DNA of 30,858 nucleotides from a bacterium UBP3_UBA6266 (GCA_002440765.1 DJVC01000099.1:1-30858), one strand, 5' to 3'; numbered from the stretch's first letter, positions 1 through 8,024 are shown. Translations and numbers: made by a program. The notes: generated by a model from the sequence alone, not told the origin.

Positions 1-459
1 GTCTACGGGTATGTCAACCTGGGAACAGCATACGCCGGAAAGGGAGAGTATGACAACGCGATTGCGGAATATAATCACGCAATTGAACTGCAGCCTAATT
101 CCGCCTTTATATACAACAACAGAGGGGACGCTTATTTAAACAAAAAAATGCTGGATTTTGCCATCCTGAGTTTTCAAAAAGCCATTGAGCTGGATAAGAA
201 AAATTACATCGCATACCGGGGGATGGGGGACGCGTATTATCTTAAAGGAGAGACAGAAAAGGCTATTGAAAACTATGAAAAGTCACTTGAAATCAATAAA
301 GATTACAAAAATGCTTATCTTAATTTAGGTATGGCCTATAAAAATACGGATAAACAGAAAGCCATTAAATATTTTGAAGAATACAGAAAAAGGGAAGATA
401 ACAAGAAAAATCTTGAAATACTGGATAAAATAATAAGCGAGATGGGAATAACAAACTGA
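1..459 (+). CDS. TPR-repeat protein, C-terminal part (5' truncated)
   Basis: The reading frame is open from base 1 with no start codon, so the gene begins outside the window; 152 residues are visible. They consist of consecutive tetratricopeptide repeats of about 34 residues. Each has the typical pattern of a small residue and tyrosine in helix A and an 'A-I/A-Y/F-x-x-A-I/L-E-L/I' type helix B, as in the stretches ending AIELQPNS, AIELDKKN and SLEINKDY. The last repeat is shorter (about 31 residues), followed by a charged tail. TPR arrays are protein-protein interaction scaffolds; the partner and cellular location cannot be told from this fragment. The stop at 457-459 is followed after 24 bases by the small basic protein gene, which has its own strong ribosome binding site. 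TPR assignment is firm; function is unknown. Confidence 0.85.
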   Translation, partial: VYGYVNLGTAYAGKGEYDNAIAEYNHAIELQPNSAFIYNNRGDAYLNKKMLDFAILSFQKAIELDKKNYIAYRGMGDAYYLKGETEKAIENYEKSLEINKDYKNAYLNLGMAYKNTDKQKAIKYFEEYRKREDNKKNLEILDKIISEMGITN

Positions 460-483
460 CAGTAATTATTACGGGAGGTTAAA

Positions 484-642
484 ATGTCTTTACATCCTAG
501 TTTCGGCAAAAACTCGAAAATCAAACAAAAAAGAAGTGTTTTAAAACGCTATGAAAGAATCGATATTCTAAAGAAAAAAGAGAAGTGGAATGAAAAAGAC
601 AGTTCCATATTCCATCTTCCGAAAACCAAAAGCGAAGAATAA
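484..642 (+). CDS. Small basic protein of the PVC type (TIGR04137-like)
   Basis: A 52-residue, lysine- and arginine-rich protein. It starts at ATG 484 behind a good ribosome binding site (GGGAGG, 473-478) and ends at TAA 640-642. The N-terminus MSLHPSFG, the central VLKRYERI and the C-terminal SSIFHLPKTK match my memory of the small basic protein family described in Verrucomicrobia, Chlamydiae and relatives and suspected to associate with rRNA or ribosomes. No biochemical function is established. It lies just upstream of a pseudouridine synthase that modifies rRNA, with only two bases between stop and next start, which fits a translation-related role (inference). It is useful as a taxonomic marker for the PVC superphylum. 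Confidence rests on the N-terminal and central motifs; a profile search would settle it. Confidence 0.8.
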   Translation: MSLHPSFGKNSKIKQKRSVLKRYERIDILKKKEKWNEKDSSIFHLPKTKSEE

Positions 643-644
643 CC

Positions 645-1346
645 GTGCTTGAGCGTCTTCAGAAATATCTTGCGAACGCGGGGGTTGCTTCAAGGCGAAA
701 ATGCGAAGAGTTTATACAACAGGGATTGGTCAGCGTAAACAAAGTAATAATAAGAAAACCGGGTTTTAAAATAAATTCTGAAAAAGATATTGTCTGCATA
801 AATAACAGGCAGTTAAAACCAAGGGACAAAAAATATTTCATCGTAAATAAACCGGGCGGATATGTATGTTCCTGTTCAAAGAACGACGATGCGCCTATAG
901 TGACGGAACTAATACCCGAGAAGAAGTTATTCCCTGTCGGAAGACTGGATAAGGATACGGAAGGCCTTATAATTCTTACAAATGACGGCGATTTCGGGCA
1001 ATCGGTTATTCATCCGAGTTCAAATCTATGGAAAGAATACCGCGTTGTCCTGGACGGGGAAATCACCGGAGCCGAACTGGAAAGGTTCAGGAACGGCATT
1101 GAAATCGACGGCAGGCTGACTGCGCCGGCCAGGGTATCTTTAACCGGTAAAAACGGCAAAGAATTGGCTGTTTCAATAATGGAAGGGCGGAACAGGCAAA
1201 TAAGAAAAATGTTTTCCGCGCTTGGATATAAAATCATATATCTTAAAAGAACGAAAATAGGACGTTTAAACATAGGAAATTTAAAACCGGGTTATTATAA
1301 ACCGGTATCCAGAGACTTCTTATGGAAAAAAATATTTTCAGAATAA
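645..1346 (+). CDS. RsuA/RluB/RluF-family pseudouridine synthase
   Basis: A 233-residue enzyme that isomerises specific uridines in ribosomal RNA to pseudouridine in the cytosol. An S4 RNA-binding domain occupies roughly residues 1-60 (LQKYLANAGVASRRKCEEFI). The catalytic domain follows, with the conserved GRLDKDTEGLIILTNDG motif, whose aspartate in RLDKDT is the catalytic residue in this superfamily. The later EGRNRQIRKMF motif is diagnostic of the RsuA/RluB/E/F branch. Length is normal. The start is GTG 645, two bases after the stop of the small basic protein; there is no strong Shine-Dalgarno, suggesting translational coupling. Its 3' end overlaps the next gene by 25 bases. Whether it acts on 16S or 23S rRNA cannot be decided from sequence reading alone. 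Confidence 0.92.
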   Translation: MLERLQKYLANAGVASRRKCEEFIQQGLVSVNKVIIRKPGFKINSEKDIVCINNRQLKPRDKKYFIVNKPGGYVCSCSKNDDAPIVTELIPEKKLFPVGRLDKDTEGLIILTNDGDFGQSVIHPSSNLWKEYRVVLDGEITGAELERFRNGIEIDGRLTAPARVSLTGKNGKELAVSIMEGRNRQIRKMFSALGYKIIYLKRTKIGRLNIGNLKPGYYKPVSRDFLWKKIFSE

Positions 1347-2104
1347 TAATGTTTCTTGCGGTCTTTTTTGCGATTTCTTCCTGTACATATTGTTCCGCTC
1401 TTTTTTGTGAAATAACGGGCGAGAATGTCAATGTAAGGGCCGGGGCAGGGACAAATTACGATGTTATCTGTCAGCTTAACCGTTCAGACATAGTAAAAGT
1501 ATCCAAAGTGGAAGGCGAGTGGATTGAGATATATCCTAACGAGAAAGTTTTCGGATGGGTTAAAGCATCGCATATAGAGAATAACAGGGTAACCGCCGAA
1601 AAACTCAATGTAAGAGCCGGGGCAAGCAGAAACTATTCGTTGATATGCCAGCTTAAAAAAGGGGATGATGTTTCAATTTTGGGCGAACTGGGCTCATGGA
1701 AAAAAATAATCCTTCCCGATTACGCAAAAGTCTACATATATAAAAAATACGCAAAAAGCATACCTTCCAGGTCAGTTGCAAAAGCAGCCACGGATGTTAA
1801 AAAGACCATGGATGAGAAATCAGAGATTCATTCTTCGGTAACAAACGAAAATGAGGCGGAATCCGAATCAACCGTTATCGTCACCGGATGGCTTGAAGAT
1901 CTTGGAGTGCTGATAAACAGGCCCGGAACATACAAACTCCTGCAGCGGGACAACAAAAAAACCATCCTCTATTTCATTAAAGAGGGAAAACAACCTCTTA
2001 CCTTTTTTTCAAAAAACCTGGTTGAAATCAAAGGAAGGGTGTTTTATATTTCCAGCTGGTCAAAACCTGTAATGGAAGTTGAAGAAATCAAAAGGATTAA
2101 ATGA
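1322..2104 (+). CDS. Exported protein with two SH3b domains
   Basis: A 260-residue protein with an N-terminal signal sequence (hydrophobic residues about 6-25, ending AISSC-TYCSA, so a lipoprotein is possible but not certain). Two bacterial SH3 domains follow, at about residues 27-82 and 86-140. Each carries the NVRAGAGTNYDVICQL / NVRAGASRNYSLICQL signature, and the first ends with the GWVKASHI type strand. A low-complexity acidic linker (about 150-180) leads to a C-terminal beta-rich domain of about 75 residues that I do not recognise. SH3b domains commonly bind cell-wall peptides, so a periplasmic or envelope role is likely. It overlaps the upstream pseudouridine synthase by 25 bases and touches rnfC through an ATGA overlap, so it is co-transcribed with the rnf genes. 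A functional link to Rnf is not demonstrated. Confidence 0.8.
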   Translation: MEKNIFRIIMFLAVFFAISSCTYCSALFCEITGENVNVRAGAGTNYDVICQLNRSDIVKVSKVEGEWIEIYPNEKVFGWVKASHIENNRVTAEKLNVRAGASRNYSLICQLKKGDDVSILGELGSWKKIILPDYAKVYIYKKYAKSIPSRSVAKAATDVKKTMDEKSEIHSSVTNENEAESESTVIVTGWLEDLGVLINRPGTYKLLQRDNKKTILYFIKEGKQPLTFFSKNLVEIKGRVFYISSWSKPVMEVEEIKRIK

Positions 2105-3441
2105 AAGCAAAAATAACTTTCAAGGGCGGCATACATCCTCCGGAAAACAAGGACCTTTGCGGAGAACTGTCCATAAAGGATTTCCCGCCTCCCGGGATTG
2201 CCGTGCTTCCTTTACAGCAGAGTTTAGGCTCTCCCTCCGAACCTGTCGTCAAAAAAGGCGATAAAGTTAAAAAGGGGACGCTTATTGCCCGGTCAAAAGG
2301 TTATATATCGGCTAATCTGCATTCATCCATCTCGGGAGAAGTGATAGATATCAAAAAGGCGCCTCATCCGCTGCTGGGCGAAGCCAATGCTGTAATCATC
2401 AAATCCGACAACAGGGATGAACCCGAGAAGGATTACTCCACCGAAGATGTTTCTGCCGCCGGCCTATCATCTGGGGAAATATTGGGATTAATTCAGAACG
2501 CGGGGATAGTAGGCTTAGGGGGCGCGACATTCCCGGCCCACGTAAAATTAAATCCTCCGCCGGACAAGCCTGTTAAAACCCTTATCATCAACGGCGCCGA
2601 ATGCGAGCCGTATCTTGCGTCTGATCACTCCCTGATGCTTAACAATGCCGAACAGATATTAAAAGGCGCGGTTATGATAAAAAAAATACTTAACGCGGAA
2701 AAGTGCTTAATCGCGATAGAGGAAAATAAAAAAGACGCTGTTTCCCTGTTCAGACAAAAACTTAATTCGTTAAAAGACATAGCCGGGTTAGAGGTGTTGC
2801 CTCTTAACGTAAAATATCCGCAGGGAGCGGAAAAACAACTTATTTATACTTTAACGGGAAAAGAAGTGCCGTCCGGCGGATTGCCGATGGATATTTCCGT
2901 CTTAGTTCACAACATAGGCACTGTATTCGCGATTTACGAGGCGGTTTTTTTAAAAAAACCTCTTTTTGAAAGAGTAATTACGGTTTCCGGAAAAGGCATA
3001 AAAAACCCCGCAAACTGGAGAGTCAGGATAGGGACTCCTTTCAAAACACTTATCAATCATTCGGGGGTTACAGACAGGACGATAAAAAAATTAATTATGG
3101 GCGGGCCGATGATGGGACTTGCCCAGTATACGGATGAAGTCCCCGTCGTGAAAGCTACATCGGGTATACTCCTCCTGACATCGGAGGAAGCGGCGGCTTT
3201 TGAACACCTTCCCTGTATAAGATGCGGTAAATGCGTAACCGCCTGCCCGATGGGGTTAATGCCCGCGGAAATCAGTAAAATGGTTGAAAAAGGCAGGATT
3301 GATATGGCTAAATCAATAGGCCTGATGGACTGTATGGAATGCGGATCATGCAACTATATTTGCCCCTCGGGGACTAATCTATTACAATACATAAAATTAG
3401 GGAAATACGAATATATGAGGAGTAAAAATGCTAAAAGATAA
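2101..3441 (+). CDS. rnfC: RnfC, NADH-binding subunit of the Rnf complex
   Basis: A 446-residue subunit of the membrane ferredoxin:NAD+ oxidoreductase. RnfC is the peripheral cytoplasmic subunit that binds NAD(H) and FMN and exchanges electrons with RnfB. The N-terminal domain is followed by the Rossmann-like region with GLGGATFPAHVKL (residues 138-150) and the INGAECEPYL motif (shared with NuoF/Nqo1-type flavoproteins). Two C-terminal [4Fe-4S] motifs follow: CIRCGKCVTACP from Cys372 and CMECGSCNYICP from Cys411. The start ATG overlaps the upstream stop (ATGA at 2101-2104), indicating translational coupling. It is the first gene of an rnfC-D-E-A-B cluster, the usual order except that rnfG is missing. 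The C-terminus is short (ends about 20 residues after the last cluster), without the long alanine-rich extension found in gammaproteobacterial homologues. Confidence 0.96.
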   Translation: MKAKITFKGGIHPPENKDLCGELSIKDFPPPGIAVLPLQQSLGSPSEPVVKKGDKVKKGTLIARSKGYISANLHSSISGEVIDIKKAPHPLLGEANAVIIKSDNRDEPEKDYSTEDVSAAGLSSGEILGLIQNAGIVGLGGATFPAHVKLNPPPDKPVKTLIINGAECEPYLASDHSLMLNNAEQILKGAVMIKKILNAEKCLIAIEENKKDAVSLFRQKLNSLKDIAGLEVLPLNVKYPQGAEKQLIYTLTGKEVPSGGLPMDISVLVHNIGTVFAIYEAVFLKKPLFERVITVSGKGIKNPANWRVRIGTPFKTLINHSGVTDRTIKKLIMGGPMMGLAQYTDEVPVVKATSGILLLTSEEAAAFEHLPCIRCGKCVTACPMGLMPAEISKMVEKGRIDMAKSIGLMDCMECGSCNYICPSGTNLLQYIKLGKYEYMRSKNAKR

Positions 3442-4393
3442 ACATCTTACAGTAACTGTTTCTCCGCATATAAAAACCGCATTGACAACAGAGAAGATGA
3501 TGTGGATAGTTTCCTGCGCGCTTGTGCCGGCAGCCGGCGCGGGTATTTACTTTTTCGGCTTTCACGCGGCGCTCGTAATCACCGTGTGCGTAGTATCGTC
3601 CCTCCTTACCGAATTCTTATGTACGTTGTTAATGAAAAAACCGGCCACGATAAAAGACGGCAGCGCTTTTTTGACGGGTCTTCTTCTCGCCCTTTGCCTG
3701 CCTCCGGAACTTCCCTTGTGGATGTGCGCCCTGGGCGGTTTTTTTTCAATAGCGGTTACTAAATTCGCTTTTGGCGGTTTGGGATACAATATTTTTAATC
3801 CCGCCCTGGCGGGAAGAGCATTTTTAATGGGGGCGTTTGCAAAAGAGATGACCACATGGAAAACCCTTCAGGTCTTTCCGGACGGAATAACAGCCGCAAC
3901 TCCTTTAAACCTGCTCAAGGAACAGGGCTACGATTCTTTAATGAAAGTTTTCGATTCACATTCACATCTGTTCAGGGAACTTTTTATCGGCCGTGTAGGC
4001 GGAAGCATAGGTGAAACATCGGCGGGCCTTTTGATTATAGGAGGACTGATACTTCTTTTCGCAAGAATTATCACATGGCATATACCTGTTTCCTATATTT
4101 TCACGGTGATGGTTATCTCTTATTTCACCGGAGGCGTGTTCGGCATCCCGTTTCACCTTTTTTCCGGGGGATTGGTGCTCGGCGCCTTTTTTATGGCAAC
4201 AGACCCCGTAACTTCACCCATAACTCCGAAAGGACAGATAATCTTCGGAATAGGCTGCGGTATACTCACCATGTTGATAAGGATACGCGGGGGCTATCCC
4301 GAAGGTGTCTGTTATGCTATCCTTTTAATGAATTCCGTAACGCCTTTGATAGAACGGTATTCTAAAACTAAAATTTTCGGGGTAAAAAGATAA
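3428..4393 (+). CDS. rnfD: RnfD, membrane subunit of the Rnf complex
   Basis: A 321-residue polytopic inner-membrane subunit with about eight to ten hydrophobic segments, homologous to NqrB. In characterised Rnf complexes RnfD carries a covalently attached FMN on a threonine. Here the sequence AATPL places the candidate at Thr158. The C-terminal half contains FMATDPVTSPITPKGQ, the strongly conserved RnfD/NqrB motif, and the RIRGGYPEGVCYAILLMN stretch. The start ATG 3428 overlaps rnfC by 14 bases and is preceded by AGGAG. The stop codon overlaps the ATG of rnfE (TAATG), so nothing lies between D and E where rnfG normally sits. Length is normal for the family, so RnfG has not been fused into this protein. 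Confidence 0.95.
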   Translation: MLKDKHLTVTVSPHIKTALTTEKMMWIVSCALVPAAGAGIYFFGFHAALVITVCVVSSLLTEFLCTLLMKKPATIKDGSAFLTGLLLALCLPPELPLWMCALGGFFSIAVTKFAFGGLGYNIFNPALAGRAFLMGAFAKEMTTWKTLQVFPDGITAATPLNLLKEQGYDSLMKVFDSHSHLFRELFIGRVGGSIGETSAGLLIIGGLILLFARIITWHIPVSYIFTVMVISYFTGGVFGIPFHLFSGGLVLGAFFMATDPVTSPITPKGQIIFGIGCGILTMLIRIRGGYPEGVCYAILLMNSVTPLIERYSKTKIFGVKR

Positions 4394-5022
4394 TGGAGCG
4401 GGAAGAAAAAAGTAATACCGGTTATTTAAAGGAACTGACCAAAGGATTTATCAGAGAAAATCCTATTTTTGTCCTGTGCCTGGGACTATGTCCTACCCTG
4501 GCTGTTTCCAATCTGGTTGAAAATGCGTTTGGAATGGGGATTGCCTTCTTTTTCGTATTGCTATGTTCTAATATCACTATTTCCCTGGTGCAAAAGTTAA
4601 TACCCGATGAAGTCAGAATACCCTGTTTTATAGTAATAATCGCTTCCTTTGTCACAGTAGCCAGCCTATTGATGCAATGGTTTATTCCCGATGTCTATGC
4701 GAGGATGAGCCTCTATATCAACCTGATCGTCGTAAACTGCATCATCCTCGGAAGAGCCGAGGCTTTTGCCTCCAAAAACAATGTTTTCAGATCTATGCTG
4801 GATGCAATCGGCATGGGGATAGGCTTTACCGCGGGCCTGTTCATAATTTCCGCAATCAGAGAAGTGACGGGATTCGGGACATTTCTGGGTTTCCGGTTAA
4901 TCCCGGAAAATATTAAACCGATAACAATAATGATTCTTGCGCCGGGCGCTTTTTTCACAATCGGTTTTTTAATGGCCCTTTTTAATCTTATAAGAATAAA
5001 AAAAGGTAAGGTCTCAAAATGA
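4393..5022 (+). CDS. rnfE: RnfE, membrane subunit of the Rnf complex
   Basis: A 209-residue integral membrane protein of the RnfE/NqrD family, with about six transmembrane helices. RnfA and RnfE are homologous and insert in opposite orientations, binding an iron-sulfur cluster between them in solved Rnf/Nqr structures. Typical signatures are present: the N-terminal FIRENPIFVLCLGLCPTLAVS, with the conserved cysteine in LGLCP, and the central VNCIILGRAEAFASKN. Residues 1-20 form a charged cytoplasmic lead-in, as usual for RnfE. It overlaps rnfD by one base and rnfA by four bases (ATGA). The C-terminus KIKKGKVSK is short and basic. It is distinguished from RnfA by GRAEAFA, which RnfA replaces with AVLGVAFLN. 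Confidence 0.95.
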   Translation: MEREEKSNTGYLKELTKGFIRENPIFVLCLGLCPTLAVSNLVENAFGMGIAFFFVLLCSNITISLVQKLIPDEVRIPCFIVIIASFVTVASLLMQWFIPDVYARMSLYINLIVVNCIILGRAEAFASKNNVFRSMLDAIGMGIGFTAGLFIISAIREVTGFGTFLGFRLIPENIKPITIMILAPGAFFTIGFLMALFNLIRIKKGKVSK

Positions 5023-5615
5023 CATTAGGCCAGATAATAGCTTTGTTTATGGGTTCTGTATTCGTTCAGAATTTTATATTTTCACGTTTTCTCGGATTGT
5101 GCCCTTACGTGGGGGTTTCAAAAGACACCCCGTCGGCAATGGGTATGGGGTTTGCCGTAGTTTTTGTAATGACAACGGCATCGGCAGTCACATGGATACT
5201 TTACAGGTATATCCTGATTCCTTTTGATCTGACATACCTGAAAATAGTGGCGTTTATACTTGTAATAGCATCGTTTGTGCAATTTGTGGAAATGTTCCTG
5301 AAAAAAACTTTTCCCGCCCTTCACAGGTCTCTGGGTATTTATCTTCCGCTTATAACAACAAACTGCGCCGTGCTGGGTGTGGCGTTTTTAAATATTACAC
5401 AATTTGAGAGTGAATCTTACGGCTTTGCAAAATCAACATTACAGGGATTCTTTGCCGGGATAGGCTTTATGCTGGCTATGCTTATAATGTCCGGAATAAG
5501 AGAAAAACTTGAATACGCCGAAATTCCGGAATCTATGAAAGGGCTGGCGATAGTTTTTGTTACGGCAGGATTGATTTCTATCGCTTTCCTGGGTTTTTCA
5601 GGATTTAAACTTTAG
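5019..5615 (+). CDS. rnfA: RnfA, membrane subunit of the Rnf complex
   Basis: A 198-residue, six-helix integral membrane protein of the RnfA/NqrE family, partner of RnfE. Conserved features are VQNFIFSRFLGLCPYVGVS near the N-terminus, with the cluster-ligating cysteine in LGLCP, and LPLITTNCAVLGVAFLN in the middle, with the second conserved cysteine. The N-terminal methionine overlaps the rnfE stop by four bases, so translation is probably coupled. Eleven bases separate its stop from rnfB. Length and motif spacing are normal, so the core of the membrane module (D, E, A) appears intact. Confidence 0.95.
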   Translation: MTLGQIIALFMGSVFVQNFIFSRFLGLCPYVGVSKDTPSAMGMGFAVVFVMTTASAVTWILYRYILIPFDLTYLKIVAFILVIASFVQFVEMFLKKTFPALHRSLGIYLPLITTNCAVLGVAFLNITQFESESYGFAKSTLQGFFAGIGFMLAMLIMSGIREKLEYAEIPESMKGLAIVFVTAGLISIAFLGFSGFKL

Positions 5616-5626
5616 GATAATTTACG

Positions 5627-6478
5627 ATGAGCATCGATGCAATCATTTATTCAACGGGAGCCCTTTTACTTCTGGGGATAGGTTTCGGTATAGCGTTATC
5701 CATCTCATCAAAGTTTCTCAGGGTTGAAGAGGATCCCAGAATAAAAAAAATATCGGATATTTTACCGAACATAAACTGCGGCGCATGCGGATTTGCGGGC
5801 TGTTTCAGTTATGCGGAAGCAATTGTCACAAAAAAGGAAAAAATAAATCTCTGTATGCCCGGCGGCGAAAAAACCTCAAAAAAAATAGCTGATCTGATGG
5901 GAATGGCGCCCGATTCCATAGAAAAAAAAGTGGCTGTCATTCATTGCTGCGGGGGCGGCATAGGCAGGAAAAAATACGATTATTCAGGCGTAAAAGACTG
6001 CAGAATAATCAATATGGTCGCCGGCGGCTCGGTAGAATGCGCCTACGGTTGCCTGATGGGCTATGCCTGCCTGAAGTCCTGTCCTGTTCACGCGATCGAA
6101 AAAAATGAAAACCGGATGCCGTATGTTATAAGCGATAAGTGTATCGGCTGCGGAAGGTGCGTTAACACATGCCCGAGAAACCTGATAGAACTGGTTGAAT
6201 ACGTCAAAAAAGTGCATATTCTCTGTTCATCGCATGACAGGGGCGCTGATGTCATCAAAGTCTGCAGTGTTGGATGTATCGGCTGCGGCAAATGCGTACA
6301 GGCATGCCCTTTTAATGCGATACGGATGGAGAACAATCTGGCTGTAATCGATTACTCTAAATGCAAAGTGTGCGGCAAATGCGTGGAAGTATGCCCTGTC
6401 AAAGTTATATATGACTGGAGAAAAAATTTCATCATGCCCGGAAAACAGCGGAAATCGGATAAAAAAAATGAACTTTGA
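5627..6478 (+). CDS. rnfB: RnfB, ferredoxin-accepting iron-sulfur subunit
   Basis: A 283-residue subunit that receives electrons from reduced ferredoxin. An N-terminal membrane anchor (about residues 5-27) is followed by the RnfB Fe-S domain with Cys51, Cys54, Cys59 and Cys76 (CGACGFAGC followed by NLCMPGG). Several [4Fe-4S] motifs follow: a C-x3-C-x5-C-x3-CP motif, CIGCGRCVNTCP, CIGCGKCVQACP preceded by extra cysteines, and CKVCGKCVEVCP. This multi-cluster form resembles the long RnfB of clostridia and acetogens rather than the roughly 190-residue proteobacterial protein. Being last in rnfC-D-E-A-B is also the order of those organisms. Its 3' end overlaps the downstream corrinoid protein gene by 11 bases, tying Rnf expression to one-carbon genes. 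Confidence 0.95.
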   Translation: MSIDAIIYSTGALLLLGIGFGIALSISSKFLRVEEDPRIKKISDILPNINCGACGFAGCFSYAEAIVTKKEKINLCMPGGEKTSKKIADLMGMAPDSIEKKVAVIHCCGGGIGRKKYDYSGVKDCRIINMVAGGSVECAYGCLMGYACLKSCPVHAIEKNENRMPYVISDKCIGCGRCVNTCPRNLIELVEYVKKVHILCSSHDRGADVIKVCSVGCIGCGKCVQACPFNAIRMENNLAVIDYSKCKVCGKCVEVCPVKVIYDWRKNFIMPGKQRKSDKKNEL

Positions 6479-7097
6479 AAAACTGAAAAGCTTAATCTCT
6501 TCGGGAAATGTGCCTGAAGTGCGCAAAAGTGTCGAAGACTTGTTAATGTCCGGAACTGAGCCTTTGAAAATTTTAAATTCCGGGCTGATAGAAGCAATGG
6601 AAGAAATTGGAGAAAAATTCAAAAAAAACGAAGTCTATGTGCCTGAAGTGCTGATGGCCGCGCGGGCCATGAAAGAAGGAGTTTCAATTTTAAAACCTCT
6701 GTTGTCTTCAGAACAGCTGGGAACGAAGGGCTGCATCATAATCGGCACGGTAAAAGGCGACCTTCACGATATAGGCAAAAACATTGTAGCGATAATGCTG
6801 GAGGGAGCGGGCTTTAAAGTGATAGACCTCGGAGTTGATGTGTCCCCCGAAAAATTTTTATCGGCTGTTATCGAACATAAAGCCGACCTTGTTGCAATAT
6901 CCGCGCTTCTGACGACAACTATGCCCTCAATGAAAACAACTGTAAGCATATTGAAGGATAAAGGTCCTTCCAATTTAAAAATTATGGTTGGCGGAGCGCC
7001 TGTCACAAAAGAGTTTGCCGAAGAAATACAGGCCGATGGTTTTTCCGAAGAAGCAGGCACGGCAGTAGATACAGCGAAAAAATTGATTTCCGGTTAA
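6468..7097 (+). CDS. Methyl-carrying corrinoid protein (MtbC/MttC/MetH-like)
   Basis: A 209-residue cytosolic corrinoid-binding protein. Residues about 1-85 form the helical B12-binding cap domain (PLKILNSGLIEAMEEIGEKF, then YVPEVLMAARAM). Residues about 88-209 form the Rossmann-like cobalamin domain with the D-x-H-x-x-G motif GDLHDIGKNIV. His100 is the expected lower axial ligand of cobalt, and VGGAPVT forms the later loop. Such proteins shuttle methyl groups between a substrate-specific methyltransferase and tetrahydrofolate or another acceptor. No partner methyltransferase (MttB, MtaB or similar) lies next to it. ATG 6468 is preferred over an upstream in-frame ATG at 6411 because it gives the normal family N-terminus. 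It overlaps rnfB by 11 bases and is followed 15 bases later by folD, so an operon with one-carbon metabolism is likely. Confidence 0.9.
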   Translation: MNFEKLKSLISSGNVPEVRKSVEDLLMSGTEPLKILNSGLIEAMEEIGEKFKKNEVYVPEVLMAARAMKEGVSILKPLLSSEQLGTKGCIIIGTVKGDLHDIGKNIVAIMLEGAGFKVIDLGVDVSPEKFLSAVIEHKADLVAISALLTTTMPSMKTTVSILKDKGPSNLKIMVGGAPVTKEFAEEIQADGFSEEAGTAVDTAKKLISG

Positions 7098-7112
7098 TCA
7101 GGAGGATTGAAT

Positions 7113-8024
7113 ATGTCTTTTATCATTGATGGTAAAAAAATATCGCTTCAGATAAAAAATGAGCTGCGCGCCGCAGTTTCTGCATTGAAAAAGGACAGGA
7201 ACATCATTCCCGGACTGGCTGTCGTTTTAGTGGGAAGCAACCCCGCGTCAAAAGTATATGTAAGCATGAAAGAAAAAGCGTGCGCGGAAATCGGGATTTA
7301 TTCCGAAAAACATTTAATTGATGAAGCTGTTTCCACTGAAAAACTGGTCGAATTAATAAAGTCGTTGAATAAATCTGAAAAAATTCATGGTATTCTGGTC
7401 CAGCTTCCTTTACCTAAGCAGATAAAGGCGGAAAAAGTCATAGAGTCAGTCTCTCCTTCAAAAGATGTGGATTGCTTTCATCCATATAATGTCGGCAGGC
7501 TTCTTATAGGAAGCCCTGTTATGCCGCCGTGCACACCGGCGGGAATACAGGAACTCCTTTTAAAATCCGGCTTCAACCCTGAAGGCAGGCATGTGGTCAT
7601 ACTCGGAAGAAGCAATATCGTGGGAAAACCTCTTTTCTCAATCCTGTGCCAAAAAGCAATTGGCGCAAACGCAACTGTTACTTTGTGCCATTCCCGCACG
7701 GAAAATATGAAAGAGCTGACTTCAAGCGCCGATATCCTCATAGCTGCCATAGGCAAGCCTCAATTTGTAAAAGCCGACATGGTAAAAATAGATTCGGTGG
7801 TAATTGACGTGGGAACAAACAGGGTAAACGATAAAACAGCGGAAAAAGGGTATAAAATTGTGGGAGATGTTGATTTTGAAAACGTAAAAAACAAGGTCAA
7901 AGCGATTTCTCCGGTTCCGGGAGGGGTCGGTCCCATGACAATTGCGATGCTTATGAAGAATACCTTTAACGCCTGTCTTGACCAAACCGGCGGCAGGAAC
8001 CGGGGGGATATGTATAATGGGTAA
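7113..8024 (+). CDS. folD: FolD, methylene-tetrahydrofolate dehydrogenase/cyclohydrolase
   Basis: A 303-residue bifunctional cytosolic enzyme that interconverts 5,10-methylene-, 5,10-methenyl- and 10-formyl-tetrahydrofolate with NAD(P). Signature segments are VGSNPASKVYVSMKEKAC, containing the YVxxK catalytic tyrosine and lysine, then GILVQLPLP, KDVDCFHPYNVGRL, PCTPAGIQELL, the nucleotide-binding GRSNIVGKPLF, and SPVPGGVGPMTIAMLM near the end. The start is ATG 7113, seven bases after a clean GGAGG (7101-7105); an in-frame TTG at 7107 lies too close to that site. The neighbouring corrinoid protein, rnf genes and malate dehydrogenase suggest this copy belongs to energy or carbon metabolism as well as purine supply, though folD alone is a housekeeping gene. 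Confidence 0.96.
   Translation: MSFIIDGKKISLQIKNELRAAVSALKKDRNIIPGLAVVLVGSNPASKVYVSMKEKACAEIGIYSEKHLIDEAVSTEKLVELIKSLNKSEKIHGILVQLPLPKQIKAEKVIESVSPSKDVDCFHPYNVGRLLIGSPVMPPCTPAGIQELLLKSGFNPEGRHVVILGRSNIVGKPLFSILCQKAIGANATVTLCHSRTENMKELTSSADILIAAIGKPQFVKADMVKIDSVVIDVGTNRVNDKTAEKGYKIVGDVDFENVKNKVKAISPVPGGVGPMTIAMLMKNTFNACLDQTGGRNRGDMYNG

Noticed and set aside
2079..2264. Short plus-strand open frame overlapping the start of rnfC
   Set aside because: It is a shadow of rnfC in another frame, with composition unlike a protein-coding gene.
6411..6467. Upstream in-frame start for the corrinoid protein
   Set aside because: It would add 19 residues that do not fit the family and overlap rnfB deeply; ATG 6468 gives the normal N-terminus.
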